This document shows positions 1 through 8,856 of a stretch of 61,007 bases of DNA, piece after piece. Every line of letters starts with the position of its first letter. Position 1 is the first letter of the stretch. The notes beneath the pieces were generated by a model, which searched no databases, was not told where the DNA came from, and saw only the letters and a program-made list of their open reading frames with translations. The stretch is from positions 13,662 through 74,668 of the forward strand of contig NZ_GL876925.1 of the NCBI RefSeq assembly GCF_000192575.1. The letters are read 5' to 3'. A program made the position numbers and the translations under genes. This DNA is from Novosphingobium nitrogenifigens DSM 19370. Its GTDB lineage: Bacteria; Pseudomonadota; Alphaproteobacteria; Sphingomonadales; Sphingomonadaceae.

Positions 1-44
1 GACTCTAAGGCCGCGCGCCCTGTTGCGGGCAGGGCTCCCGGATC

Positions 45-806
45 TCAGGATTGGGGCATGTGCCGGGCAAGGCCTGCTGTTTCGACGGGTGTCTCGACCG
101 GTTCGTTGCGGTCCTTGCGCTCGGAGTAACGGTCCACCAACTGCTCGGCATGGGGGCGCAGGAGTACCGTGAAGCGCACGAGTTCCTCCATGACGTCGAC
201 GATCCGGTCATAATAAGCCGAAGGTTTCATGCGCCCGGCTTCGTCGAATTCCTCATAGGCTTTGGCGACCGAGGACTGGTTGGGGATCGTGAACATGCGC
301 ATCCAGCGGCCCAGGACCCGCAGGGTGTTGATGCTGTTGAACGATTGCGAGCCCGCGCAGACCTGCATCACGGCCAGAACGCGCCCTTGCGTCGGACGAA
401 GGCCTTTCATGGCAAGCGGCAGGTGATCGATCTGGGTCTTCATGATGCCGGTGATCTGGCCGTGGCGTTCCGGGCTGCACCAGACTTGCGCCTCGGACCA
501 GAGGGAGTGCTCGCGCAGTTCGTGAACGGCGGGATGGTCGTCGTTCTCGATCTGGTCGGGCAGGGGCAGATCGCGCGGATCGAAGATGCGGGTCTCGCAA
601 CCGAAAAAGCGCAGGAGCCGCGCGGCCTCTTCGACGGCCAGGCGCGAATAGGAACGCTCTCTCAGCGAGCCGTAGAGCAGCAGGACGCGGGGCGGCGGGG
701 CGAGATCGCCCAGCCCCAGCGCCGGACGGCGGCGGACATAACGCGGGTCGAGCGCCGGGAGGCTGTCCGGATCGGGAAGGGGGCGGAGATAGTAGTGATC
801 GGGCAT
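45..806 (-). CDS. arsH: ArsH-type NADPH-dependent FMN reductase
   Basis: The 253-residue product matches ArsH flavoproteins, which reduce FMN with NADPH and oxidise organoarsenicals or limit oxidative stress in arsenic-resistant bacteria. A flavodoxin-like fold starts near residue 42 with the phosphate-binding turn [12 protein letters not shown]. The segments [19 protein letters not shown] and [20 protein letters not shown] are typical of ArsH. The length fits the family. It lies 60 bp behind arsR on the same strand and probably shares its transcript. Identification is firm; the true substrate is inferred from context. Confidence 0.92.
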   Translation of the reverse strand: MPDHYYLRPLPDPDSLPALDPRYVRRRPALGLGDLAPPPRVLLLYGSLRERSYSRLAVEEAARLLRFFGCETRIFDPRDLPLPDQIENDDHPAVHELREHSLWSEAQVWCSPERHGQITGIMKTQIDHLPLAMKGLRPTQGRVLAVMQVCAGSQSFNSINTLRVLGRWMRMFTIPNQSSVAKAYEEFDEAGRMKPSAYYDRIVDVMEELVRFTVLLRPHAEQLVDRYSERKDRNEPVETPVETAGLARHMPQS

Positions 807-866
807 GGGAAAAGGCGCCTTTTCGTTGATTGGGGGCGGATCGCGATGCCGGTCATCCCGGCCTCG

Positions 867-1196
867 TCAGCAGCAGGCGAGCGCGGAGAGCAGCGGTTCG
901 CACACTTCGGTCCGTCCCTGGCAACAATCCCTGGCAAGAAAGAGCATGAGCGCGCGCAGGGCATCGAGATTGGCCCGCTGGATCTGATGGCGGCCGCGTT
1001 TTTCCGAAATGACGAGACCCGCTTTCGCCATGACGGCAAGATGGGTCGAAAATGTGCTCTGGCTGAGACCCGAGGCCTCGACCAGGTCGCCGGTCGAAAG
1101 GCCGTCCGGTTCGTGGCGAACGAGCAGCCTGAATGTTGCGAGCCGCGTCGGGTGGCCGAGCGCCGAGAGAATCGAGAGAGCGTCCGGCACTTCCAT
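867..1196 (-). CDS. ArsR-family metalloregulator
   Basis: This 109-residue winged-helix protein has the ArsR/SmtB core: LSALGHPTRLATFRLL, a recognition helix around LSQSTFSTHLAVMAKAGLV, and a wing with EKRGRHQIQR. The C-terminus carries several cysteines (a CC pair near residue 91, one more Cys, and a terminal CC pair) that probably bind As(III) or another thiophilic ion to release DNA. It is divergent from the permease gene and a near-perfect palindrome lies between them, so it most likely represses both directions. Strong family call; the inducer is inferred. Confidence 0.93.
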   Translation of the reverse strand: MEVPDALSILSALGHPTRLATFRLLVRHEPDGLSTGDLVEASGLSQSTFSTHLAVMAKAGLVISEKRGRHQIQRANLDALRALMLFLARDCCQGRTEVCEPLLSALACC

Positions 1197-1315
1197 GGAT
1201 CGGGTTTATCCGATGGGATCAGGGGCGGCAAGAATGCATCGTGTAATCGCGATGGGTTTGGCGGGGAATGGTCGGCCGCCTGTGGCGCATCAGTGATTTG
1301 ACTGGCCTCAATGGC

Positions 1316-1337
1316 TATATGCGAATATTTGCATATA
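1316..1337. promoter_or_regulatory. Probable ArsR operator palindrome
   Basis: A 22-bp inverted repeat has half-sites TATATGCGAAT and ATTTGCATATA, which are complementary at all but one position. It sits 27 bp before the permease start and 120 bp upstream of arsR. Such AT-rich dyads are the usual binding sites of ArsR-family repressors. Its use here is inferred. Confidence 0.7.
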
Positions 1338-1363
1338 AAGTCCTTTCAAGGAAGGTTGTCTGG

Positions 1364-2419
1364 ATGAACGTGCCCGTCACATCGCTGCGTCAAGTCGGGA
1401 AGTCTCAGGCGGCATGGTTCGCAGGGGTCGCCGTCGCGCTTGTGGCGTGGTTCGCGATTTATGGACAACTGCCGGCCCTCGCGCGGTGGCTGGTGGCGCG
1501 GATGCCGATCGAACAGGGCAGCCCCCTGATGACTTCGATCGAGTTTTTCTTTTACGACACGCCCAAGGTGCTGATGCTGTTGACGCTGGTGGTCTTTGCC
1601 ATGGGCGTGGTGCGCAGCTTTTTCTCCCCCGAACGGACGCGGGCTCTGTTGGCGGGCAAGCGTGAAGGGCTGGGCAACATCGCGGCGGCGCATCTGGGGG
1701 TCGTGACGCCGTTCTGTTCCTGTTCGGCGGTGCCGTTGTTCGTCGGTTTCGTGTCTGCCGGTGTGCCTTTGGGCGTGACGTTCTCGTTCCTCATCGCGGC
1801 GCCGATGATCAACGAGGTGGCGCTTGGCCTGCTCTTTGCTCTGGTGGGCTGGAAAGTCGCGCTGACCTATCTCGTCTTTGGCCTGAGCGTTGCGATCGTC
1901 GCGGGATGGGTCATCGGCAGGCTGCATCTCGAAGGCTGGCTCGAACCCTGGGTACGCGAAGTGCGCGCGGGCGCGCTTGAACCGGAAGCCGATCACTGCA
2001 CCTGGATCGACCGGTTCGAGGCCGGCTGGGACGCCGTGAAGGAAATCGTCGGCAAAGTCTGGATCTGGCTCATTGCCGGGATCGGGGCCGGGGCTTTCAT
2101 CCATGGGTATGTGCCCGCCACCCTGCTTTCCGGTATCATGGGGGGCAATGCCTGGTGGTCGGTTCCCGCCGCGGTCGTGGTCGGCATTCCGCTATATTCC
2201 AACGCGGCCGGGATCATCCCGGTGGTCGAGGCCCTGTTGAGCAAGGGGGCCGCACTGGGCACGGTGCTGGCATTCATGATGTCGGTCATCGCTCTCTCGC
2301 TTCCCGAAATGATCATTTTGCGCAAGGTGCTCAGCCTCAAGCTGATTGCCGTGTTCATCGCGGTTGTCGCCCTGGGCATTCTGGGCGTCGGCTACCTGTT
2401 CAACGCGCTTTATTCCTGA
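1364..2419 (+). CDS. Permease of the COG0701 / ArsP_1 family
   Basis: This 351-residue integral membrane protein has about eight to ten hydrophobic segments. It carries the family hallmark TPFCSCSAVPLFVGF near residue 115, and a second half with GIPLYSNAAGIIPVVEALL. COG0701 permeases next to arsR/arsH are thought to export arsenicals or other thiol-reactive compounds. The ATG at 1364 is chosen over an upstream in-frame start because AAGGAAGG lies 8 bp before it and because the operator would otherwise fall inside the gene. A thioredoxin-like gene follows after 13 bp. Confidence 0.85.
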   Translation: MNVPVTSLRQVGKSQAAWFAGVAVALVAWFAIYGQLPALARWLVARMPIEQGSPLMTSIEFFFYDTPKVLMLLTLVVFAMGVVRSFFSPERTRALLAGKREGLGNIAAAHLGVVTPFCSCSAVPLFVGFVSAGVPLGVTFSFLIAAPMINEVALGLLFALVGWKVALTYLVFGLSVAIVAGWVIGRLHLEGWLEPWVREVRAGALEPEADHCTWIDRFEAGWDAVKEIVGKVWIWLIAGIGAGAFIHGYVPATLLSGIMGGNAWWSVPAAVVVGIPLYSNAAGIIPVVEALLSKGAALGTVLAFMMSVIALSLPEMIILRKVLSLKLIAVFIAVVALGILGVGYLFNALYS

Positions 2420-2432
2420 AGAGGATTTTTTC

Positions 2433-2669
2433 ATGAAAGACGTCAAGGTACTCGGCCCGGGCTGCAAGCGATGCCAGGCAACGCAGGCCATGGTGGAAGC
2501 CGCCGCCCGCGATCTCGGCCTTGAAGTCGCCGTCGAAAAAGTCACCGATTACGCCGAAATGGCAAAGTACGGCATCCTTGCCACCCCCGGCATCGTGATC
2601 GACGGCAAAGTCGTCCACTCGGGCGGCCTGCCCAGGGAAGAGGACGTGCGGCGCTGGCTCCAGGCCTGA
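2433..2669 (+). CDS. Small thioredoxin-fold redox protein
   Basis: A 78-residue thioredoxin-like domain (redox-active disulfide protein 2 type) carries the active-site motif CKRC at residues 11-14 and the cis-proline segment ATPGIVIDGKVV. These small proteins often follow COG0701 permeases and may reduce the transported compound or the permease cysteines. The start has GAGGA 8 bp upstream. It is probably the second gene of the permease operon. Confidence 0.85.
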   Translation: MKDVKVLGPGCKRCQATQAMVEAAARDLGLEVAVEKVTDYAEMAKYGILATPGIVIDGKVVHSGGLPREEDVRRWLQA

Positions 2670-2708
2670 AACCTCCCCCCCCCAAACCTAATCAAAGGAG
2701 AAGTCAAC

Positions 2709-3638
2709 ATGGGTAAGCTAAACGACAAAATTGTCGTGGTGACGGGCTCAGTTTCGGCGATTCCGGGATATGATTCAATCGGATCGGCAACGGTTCGCGA
2801 AGCTCTCGCCGAAGGTGCTGCGGGAGTTGTCATTTCCGACATCAACGACGAACTGGGCGAAGCGTTCGCCAAGAGCCTGAACGAGCAATATGGCGCGGGT
2901 CGTGCCATCTACGTTCATACTGACGTGACCAACCCCAAAGACGTCGAAAAGCTGTTCGAGATCACCGAGAAGACCTACGGACGGGTGGATGCCGTGATGG
3001 CCAATGCCGGCGTGGCGACGGCGGAAGACTTTGACAAGGACCCGGAAGCGGTCCTGAAATCCCGCAAGTTTATCCAGAGCATCAATGAAGACGGGGTTTT
3101 CTATACTGCGCTCTATGGCTCGCGCCTGATGATCAAGCACGGGACGAAAGGCTCCCTCGTGCTGGTATCCAGCATTCACGGTGTCGCCGGTCGTCCCAAG
3201 GTCGTGAACCCGGACACGGGCGAGGTACTGATCGATCGTTTCAACCTCATTCAGTACACGATGGGGAAACATGGCGTCGTCGGCCTGTCAAAGGCCCTGG
3301 CCCTGCAACTGGCCGAATATGGCATTCGTGTGAACACGGTGAACCCGGGCTATATCATGACGCCTCTGTTCCAGGCGGCGGTCAACGCCGACAAGAGCGC
3401 GCTGGCAAAGGAGAAGTCACTGGCAACGGATGCCTTCGACTTCACCCAGCTTGCGGCGCTGCACCCGCTTTGCAACGACCCGGTGGAACACGCCGATATC
3501 GTCCCGCGCGGCAAGTTCGGCGGTCGCATGGGCGTTCCGGTCGAAATCGCCAAGCCCGCAGTTTTCCTGATGTCGGACGAGTCTTCCTTCGTCACCGGCC
3601 AGAAGCTGGTCATTGATGGGGGTTATACGGCAAGCTGA
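2709..3638 (+). CDS. Short-chain dehydrogenase/reductase (SDR)
   Basis: The 309-residue protein has the SDR fold: an N-terminal nucleotide-binding segment, NAGVA near residue 99, a catalytic Ser in LVSSIHG, the YxxxK pair in YTMGK, and the C-terminal DESSFVTGQKLVIDGGY. The nucleotide-binding loop is odd: the usual TGxxxGIG is stretched to TGSVSAIPGYDSIGSA by about eight residues. A segment before the catalytic tyrosine (VNPDTGEVLIDRFN) is also longer than in classical SDRs and recalls the carveol-dehydrogenase-like branch. The RBS is AAAGGAG. The substrate is unknown; it sits alone, followed by a terminator. Confidence 0.85.
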   Translation: MGKLNDKIVVVTGSVSAIPGYDSIGSATVREALAEGAAGVVISDINDELGEAFAKSLNEQYGAGRAIYVHTDVTNPKDVEKLFEITEKTYGRVDAVMANAGVATAEDFDKDPEAVLKSRKFIQSINEDGVFYTALYGSRLMIKHGTKGSLVLVSSIHGVAGRPKVVNPDTGEVLIDRFNLIQYTMGKHGVVGLSKALALQLAEYGIRVNTVNPGYIMTPLFQAAVNADKSALAKEKSLATDAFDFTQLAALHPLCNDPVEHADIVPRGKFGGRMGVPVEIAKPAVFLMSDESSFVTGQKLVIDGGYTAS

Positions 3639-3647
3639 CCATATACT

Positions 3648-3680
3648 TGGGAGGGGACGCGTCGCGCGTGTCTCCTCCCA
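3648..3680 (+). terminator. Hairpin after the SDR gene
   Basis: TGGGAGGGGAC at 3648-3658 pairs with GTCTCCTCCCA at 3670-3680, giving an 11-bp stem with one G-U pair. No clear T-run follows. A second hairpin lies shortly downstream. Confidence 0.6.
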
Positions 3681-3698
3681 CTTCAATATCCGAAGTTC

Positions 3699-3733
3699 AA
3701 GGCCGTTTCGTGATCGTAGAAAGCGGCCTTTCG
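3699..3733. terminator. Second hairpin between the SDR gene and the defence module
   Basis: AAGGCCGTTTC pairs with GAAAGCGGCCTT with one bulged base, and TTTCG follows. It may terminate the SDR transcript. Confidence 0.5.
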
Positions 3734-4754
3734 TTCATTCAACACTCAAAAGTTGAGCCATCCGGAAAGACTGGCGCAGTTCATTCCAACGGCGCAGCGC
3801 TACAATAACTCCCCTTGATCCTGGCCGAGCATCTTGTTGATAAAGGGGCGGATATAAGCGTTGACCTCTTCGAACTGGTCTTTCTGAAGAAGAGACTCCT
3901 TGGCCTTAAAATTGATCGAATAGCCGTCATAGTCGACGCCGTGCAGAGACACTGTGCCAAGCACCAGTTGCATGTCTGCCGGCAGGTTTTTCAGCGCAAA
4001 GGCGATGATTGCAGAGGCATTCTTTTCATCCTGATCCTGCTGCAATGGCGTGTCCAGAATGACCGGGCAGAGGCAGGAGGTCGTGAATTCGCGAATGGTA
4101 TGCAGAAGGGCGTAATGATAGGCAAGCAAAGCCCGTGGCCCATAGCTTCCAGTTTCATTGATCTTTGGTGACACGCTTTTGCCGGCAGACGTCCCAAATG
4201 TCACACCAAGCTCAAGTGCAAACGCGCTAAGTTTCTTGGCGTAAAAGGCCACGATCTCCGCTTTGCGCTTCGCGCTGCTGTGCCTTTTCATCAACTCGCC
4301 GGCGGCATCCTCCTTGGCATGCCAGCTAGAAATTCCCTCATCAATTACCGCCCGTTCTGCCGCGATCGTAGCATCGACGATGCGTTCGCTTTCGTCCTTG
4401 AGCATATCGCGGAGTTTGATCTCGCCTCGCTGCGCTTCAAGCAGCGCCTCGATGCGCCGGATGCGTTCTTCGGAGGCCTTGAGTGACTGGAACTGCCGGG
4501 CAACATCATCCTCAACCTCGACAAGCGAATGCCGTGCGCTCGCAAGGAAGCCCCTGCACGCGTCTGCATCGCTGATCAGGCTGAAGCGGTTGGCAAAGTC
4601 ATTCTCATGGATCGTATTGCAGGTCGGACATACGACCTGCGCATCGCTCAGATCCTGCGTGAATTTCACATCGGCATCGAGTTCCACCAATGCAATACGG
4701 GCAATCTCGATTTCCTCAACGATAATCGCGCGCCGGGACTGGAGCTCGGAGATC

Positions 4755-4758
4755 CTAG
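4755..4758. repeat. Left target-site copy of the IS
   Basis: CTAG at 4755-4758 is repeated at 5607-5610, directly flanking the element. The frame of the split gene is restored only if 852 bp (848 bp of IS plus one 4-bp copy) are removed, which supports a 4-bp duplication. Confidence 0.8.
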
Positions 4759-5606
4759 GTTGCGTTGACAAAGTGGATTCCCAAACGCCCTGACTTCTGA
4801 TTCAAGGCTGCTATTTGCGGGAGTGGCCATGGCTCGGGGCGACCTGACGGACGAAGAATGGGAAGTGATCGCAGGACTGCTGCCATCTGAGCGCGGTCGC
4901 AAATCCCGTCCCGCCCATGACAACCGGCGCTTTCTCAATGGAATGCTGCATGTCCTGCGGGTCGGCTGCCCCTGGCGCGACATGCACGAGCGTTATGGCC
5001 TGTGGAACTCCGTCTATGTGCGGTTTCGGCGCTGGGCCGAGCAGGGCGTGTGGGATGCGATCCTGGCGACATTGGTGGAGTTGGGACTGACCGACGACTG
5101 GCAGCACATGATCGACAGCACCACGGTTCGCGGCCATGTTTCGGCAGTGGGCGGAAAAGGGGGGCTCGTGCGCAGGCTTTTGGTCGATCACGCGGCGGCT
5201 TTACGTGCAAAGTCCACGCCCGCTGCGACAATCAAGGACGCCCTCTCGGTTTCATCCTGACAAGCGGTGAAGCCTCGGACTATGGCGCAGTTGGTGCTCT
5301 GATGGCGATCCCTGTCGCCAAGCCCAAGGCTCTGCTGGCCGATAAGGGCTATGACGGCGACGCTGTTCGCGAAAATCTGCTGATGCACGGCATCCTGCCG
5401 ATCATCCCTCCCAAGTCCAATCGCCGCGAACACATTTCCTGCGATTTCCGACGCTATCGGGACCGCAATCGCATCGAGCGCATGTTCGGACATCTCAAGC
5501 AGTTCCGCCGTGTCGCCACGCGCTACGACAAAACCGCGCTTTCGTTCGCCAGCTTCCTAAATCTTGCCGCCATCCGCAGATGGCTGCCTCACTTTGTCAA
5601 CGCGAC
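4759..5606 (+). mobile_element. IS5-family insertion sequence, 848 bp
   Basis: The ends form 17-bp inverted repeats, GTTGCGTTGACAAAGTG on the left and GTCGCGTTGACAAAGTG (read inward) on the right, with one mismatch. They are flanked by CTAG on both sides. The element holds one transposase gene in two overlapping frames, as in the IS427 group of IS5. The ends and transposase look intact, so it may be young. It is inserted in the opposite orientation to the gene it disrupts. Confidence 0.92.
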
Positions 5607-5610
5607 CTAG
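4829..5610 (+). CDS. IS5-family DDE transposase made by -1 frameshifting
   Basis: The first frame (from ATG 4829) starts MARGDLTDEEWEVIAGLLP and carries the first catalytic Asp in MIDSTTVRG. The second frame carries the second Asp in LADKGYDGD and the catalytic Glu in RNRIERMFGHLKQFRRVATR. The frames overlap around an A4G6 run at 5155-5164; slipping back one base on the A AAA G stretch joins them into a 260-residue protein without losing conserved sequence. The TAG stop codon lies in the flanking target copy, not inside the IS. A mutation-based frameshift cannot be excluded, but two-frame transposases are normal in this group. Confidence 0.88.
5607..5610. repeat. Right target-site copy of the IS
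   Basis: CTAG matches the left copy at 4755-4758 and also supplies the transposase stop codon. Confidence 0.8.
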
Positions 5611-6408
5611 TCTTGACGCCATCGTAAATGGCGCGAAGCTCATTCAACTCGGCAAGCAATTGCTGGATTTGGTGCTCGAAGAGCTCAGGTGAGAAGGTTA
5701 CCGTGACAGGTGCTCGACCATTGCGCAGCCGCGCGGTAGCGCGCTCCAGGGCGCGCCGCTCAGCCTTGAGCTCATTTTGTTCGCGCTGGGCCTCAGCACG
5801 CAGCGCTTTGGCGCTGTAATACTCCTTCGGGCGGATCCCCGTGTGATACTCGAGAATGCTCCTCTTGAAGTCCGGGATCATAGAAAGGCTCTTGAACGAA
5901 CTCCACGTGTCATCCCATCCGCGATCCTGATCCTGATAAAACGGCAGGAAGCAAAATTGCGGCGGCGGAATGACCAGGTCGTTCGATTTTGTTGCGAGCT
6001 CGATCGTAAAATCGAGCAGTCTGGCGATCTCTGGCCCGACGTCCTTTACAAGGGAAGCGCCGGCCCAGACCAGATCATCGCCAGCATCGAACAAAGCATA
6101 CTGATCATCGAAGCGAAGGATTGAATAAATCGTCCCATCGATCGAGAATTCTAGCATCGTTGTAACCGACGCCTTGCTCCATTTCTCGTTGACGACCGAC
6201 GCGGTCGCGCCGAATGCGCTGTAGATCGATTTTATCAGGTGAGATTTTCCGGTGTCATTTTCACCAAAGACAACCGTGGTTCGATCATTAAATGTCTCTT
6301 GCCTGGCCTTTTCCTCGATCATCGACAGAAGAAGAAGCTTTCGCAACTTCAAGTTTTTCATAGGACTTCTTTCTTATGCTTCTTATCAATCGCTTGTATT
6401 GATCAGCT

Positions 6409-7476
6409 TTAATAATACGTGTATATCTCATAGATAATCATCGCCTTTAGTCGCGCTGCGCTAAACGGGGTAAGATACTTCTTTGCGGTTTCCTCAGCTT
6501 GCCCATAAATGCTTGCAATCATCTCATCGAGGCTGAGCTTTGGATCATCGATGACAGAAGGGATCGCTTCTGAAATTTTCATTCGAACCCTTTGCACAGC
6601 CCGATCAGCCGAGTTGAGTGCGGCTGCGCGATAAACGCCATATTCCTGATTGATGCGGAGCTGCTCGGAAAACGGCAGACTCAGGCTTGGTGCGATTGTG
6701 CTCCATTCAGGGGAACGGCTGCTGCTCTGGATCGCATCAAGCCACTCCTGCACGTTGTTCTTGGTGAGCCCCTTGTCCTTGATCGCCTGCTGTAGTGAGG
6801 TAACCTCACCGGAAAAATTGGCTTTTCTGCGACACTCATCGACAATCGCCTGGTAAACTGCCTCCGGGCTGAACCACACTGTGCCAAGTTGCTCGGCGAT
6901 AAAGGTCTGGAGCTTGCCTTTTGTGTGAGAAATGGCATCGCTAAGACTCAGATCTGTGCGCTGAAACCCCAGCACGCCGACCAAGGCCTCGGTGGCAGCG
7001 GGATAGCTTTCCTTGACCGACGCAACGATCTTCTTGAAATCTTTCTCAGTGCATTCATTCAGGCGAAAGGATGTTTTTTCCGCATTGAACCCGCAAAGCT
7101 GGTTGGAAACGAAATCAGCCGACAAGACCGCGCCCTGAAACTTGTCGACGTTGTCGTACATCTTATCGATGTACGACGGCTTCTCCTTCACCCCGTCTTC
7201 GGTCTTGACCTTCTCTCGCTTGAGCAGGGAAGTCAGCGTCCAGCCGTGGTTTGTCGCTTTGGATTTGACCTGATAGAAGCGAACCGATGTCGGATTGACG
7301 GCGTGATCCAGCAGCGCGACATCGTCATGAAACTCAAAGATGATCGCATAGTCGTCATTGGTGCCGTGCTGCTGAAATAGGAGCGCCAGACCCCACATGG
7401 TCTGAAAATCATATCGCCCTCCGGTTGCGCCTGTTTCGCGCGCAGGGGTGTTGATCAGAGTTGTTGCTAAAGCCAC
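6409..7476 (-). CDS. Cap4-like (DUF4297) dsDNA nuclease of a defence module
   Basis: The 355-residue protein begins with a DUF4297/Cap4-type restriction-like nuclease domain: RETGATGGRYDFQTMWGLAL (residues 13-32), acidic residues in FEFHDDVALL (48-55) and the FYQVKSK motif (67-73), which stands for the (D/E/Q)xK part of the PD-(D/E)xK site. The rest is alpha-helical and probably senses or contacts the partner ATPase. The start is GTG, preceded by a purine-rich stretch. With the SMC-like gene directly behind it, it fits the effector (LmuA-like) of a Lamassu / ABC-three-component system. No separate LmuC-like gene is seen. Since the ATPase is broken, the nuclease may now be idle. Confidence 0.8.
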   Translation of the reverse strand: MALATTLINTPARETGATGGRYDFQTMWGLALLFQQHGTNDDYAIIFEFHDDVALLDHAVNPTSVRFYQVKSKATNHGWTLTSLLKREKVKTEDGVKEKPSYIDKMYDNVDKFQGAVLSADFVSNQLCGFNAEKTSFRLNECTEKDFKKIVASVKESYPAATEALVGVLGFQRTDLSLSDAISHTKGKLQTFIAEQLGTVWFSPEAVYQAIVDECRRKANFSGEVTSLQQAIKDKGLTKNNVQEWLDAIQSSSRSPEWSTIAPSLSLPFSEQLRINQEYGVYRAAALNSADRAVQRVRMKISEAIPSVIDDPKLSLDEMIASIYGQAEETAKKYLTPFSAARLKAMIIYEIYTYY

Positions 7477-7716
7477 ACCTACCCCCCTTAAAGTAGCTTG
7501 ATGCCCTCAAGCGGCGAACTATGCAACAGAGAAGCAACAGCTAATCACCTACACCGTCCAAGTCATCATCCAAACGGAACTGCCTTCAGGCAACTTGGAC
7601 GAAGGGCGGCTGAGCGCCCCTCTTTCATTCGAAGGGGACCTTCCGGATCGTCTGCCTATCTCGTCGTTTCTGGGGTTATGGCGGCGGCAGGCGCCTACCA
7701 GATGACTTCGCCCTCG
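7477..7716. other. Intergenic region without a recognised gene
   Basis: This stretch between the nuclease start and the end of the LysR gene contains only a short GC-rich hairpin near 7605-7620 (GGGCGGCTGAGCGCCC). It probably marks the right edge of the acquired defence segment. I see no attachment site or tRNA remnant. Confidence 0.4.
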
Positions 7717-8616
7717 TTAGCCCTGTCCCGATTGCACCACGTCTTTCAGCCATTCGCGGAACGTGCGCAGGGCGGGGTGGGGGTCGTGGGTGGCGGGCCA
7801 GGCGAGGTAATAGGCGCCGGTGGTGGTCATGGGGCGGTCAATGGCGGGGACGAGATCGCCTCGGGCGAGTTCGGGTTCGAACAGGGTGCGGGGGAGCAGG
7901 GCGACGCCAAGGCCTGATGCGGCGGCTTGTGCGGCCGACAGGAACTGGTCGAGCAACATGCCGTGGACTTCGCCGATGGCGACATGGTTGGCTTCGAACC
8001 ACAATTCCCACGCATTGGGGCGCGGGCCGAGGTGGAGCAGGGGCGCGCGGACGAGGTCGCCGGGTTCGCGGAAGTCATAGCGCGCGCGCAAGTCGGGGCT
8101 GCACGCGGGAAACACCATTTCGTCCATCAGATGCATGGTGCGCGCGCCGGGCCAGTCGTCCGAGCCGAAGTGAATGGCCGCGTCGACATTGTCGAAACGG
8201 AAATCGAACGGGTCGAGCCGGGTTTCGAGATTGACGGTGATCCCCGGATTGGCCGCGAGAAAGGCGGGCAGTCTGGGCGCGAGCCAGCGGGTGCCGAACG
8301 CGGGCAGGATGGCAAGGGTCAGCGATCCGCCGTCGGGATTGGCGCGAAAGCCCAATGTGGCGCGGGAAATCCGGCGCAAGGCTTCGCGGATGTCGCGGGC
8401 ATAGGCTTCGCCTGCAACGGTCAGCTTCACTTTCTGTTTGTCGCGATGGAACAGCGGCGCGCCCAGCGTGGTTTCGAGCGCGCGGATCTGGCGGCTGACC
8501 GCGCCCTGGGTCAGGTGAAGCTCGTTGGCGGCGGCAGTGAAGCTTTGATGACGCGCGGCGGCCTCGAACGCGCACAGGAGCGACATCGGGGGCAGAAATC
8601 GGCGGGGCAACGCCAT
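7717..8616 (-). CDS. LysR-family regulator (GcvA-like), probably of the pipecolate genes
   Basis: A 299-residue LysR-type regulator has its HTH at about residues 8-65 (SFTAAANELHLTQGAVSRQI) and a periplasmic-binding-like effector domain. The ATG at 8616 is preferred to one 45 bp upstream because the family N-terminus MALPRRFLPPMSLLCAFEAA starts there. It is transcribed away from the amaA-like oxidoreductase across 240 bp, the usual arrangement for a LysR regulator and its target. Pseudomonas amaR is a parallel, but orthology is not shown. Confidence 0.88.
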   Translation of the reverse strand: MALPRRFLPPMSLLCAFEAAARHQSFTAAANELHLTQGAVSRQIRALETTLGAPLFHRDKQKVKLTVAGEAYARDIREALRRISRATLGFRANPDGGSLTLAILPAFGTRWLAPRLPAFLAANPGITVNLETRLDPFDFRFDNVDAAIHFGSDDWPGARTMHLMDEMVFPACSPDLRARYDFREPGDLVRAPLLHLGPRPNAWELWFEANHVAIGEVHGMLLDQFLSAAQAAASGLGVALLPRTLFEPELARGDLVPAIDRPMTTTGAYYLAWPATHDPHPALRTFREWLKDVVQSGQG

Positions 8617-8856
8617 GTCGGTCGGGGTCCTGTGGTCGCGGGTCTTGCGCCCGGTTCGCACGGAACGGCGGGGCGTCCAAGCCTTGCCCGGCGACTTGTC
8701 CCTGCCCTTGTTGCGGGGTCATTACCGGGCGGAATGACATGGTGCCGATTCCTCGTTTGCGCGGCACGCGCGGCCTTTGCAATCTGGCGCGGTCGAACGG
8801 CAGCGAGGGGGCCATCCGTCCGATCCCTTCCGTTTCCTCTTTCGGGCGAGCATGGC

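Larger units (their letters stand above)
3800..6361 (-). pseudogene. SMC/Rad50-like ATPase of a Lamassu-type defence module, split by an IS
   Basis: Two fragments (6361 to 5597 and 4771 to 3800) form one gene interrupted by the IS at 4759-5606. Deleting the IS and one CTAG copy joins ...YDGVKTR to ISELQSRR... in one frame of 569 codons. The rebuilt protein has a Walker A motif GENDTGKS (33-40), a coiled coil with a Rad50-like zinc-hook motif CPTC (294-297), a signature-like region GSYGPRALLAYHYALL (about 454-469) and a Walker B VILDTPLQQ (about 483). This is the layout of LmuB-type ATPases in Lamassu / ABC-three-component defence systems. The insertion lies just before the hook, so neither fragment should be functional. 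It is encoded 47 bp behind a Cap4-like nuclease gene. Base composition is lower in GC than the flanks, suggesting transfer. Confidence 0.85.

Noticed and set aside
4759..5606. The IS as part of a composite transposon carrying the defence genes
   Set aside because: Only one copy of the element is present and it lies inside the ATPase gene.
6409..7476. Type IV restriction or Gabija/Septu nuclease as an alternative reading
   Set aside because: The N-terminal pattern fits DUF4297/Cap4 better, and the partner has an SMC-like layout with a zinc hook rather than a TOPRIM or helicase.
7927..8856. Open frame extending 930 bp upstream of the amaA-like gene
   Set aside because: It is antisense to the LysR gene, with no domain features; the family N-terminus begins at 8857.
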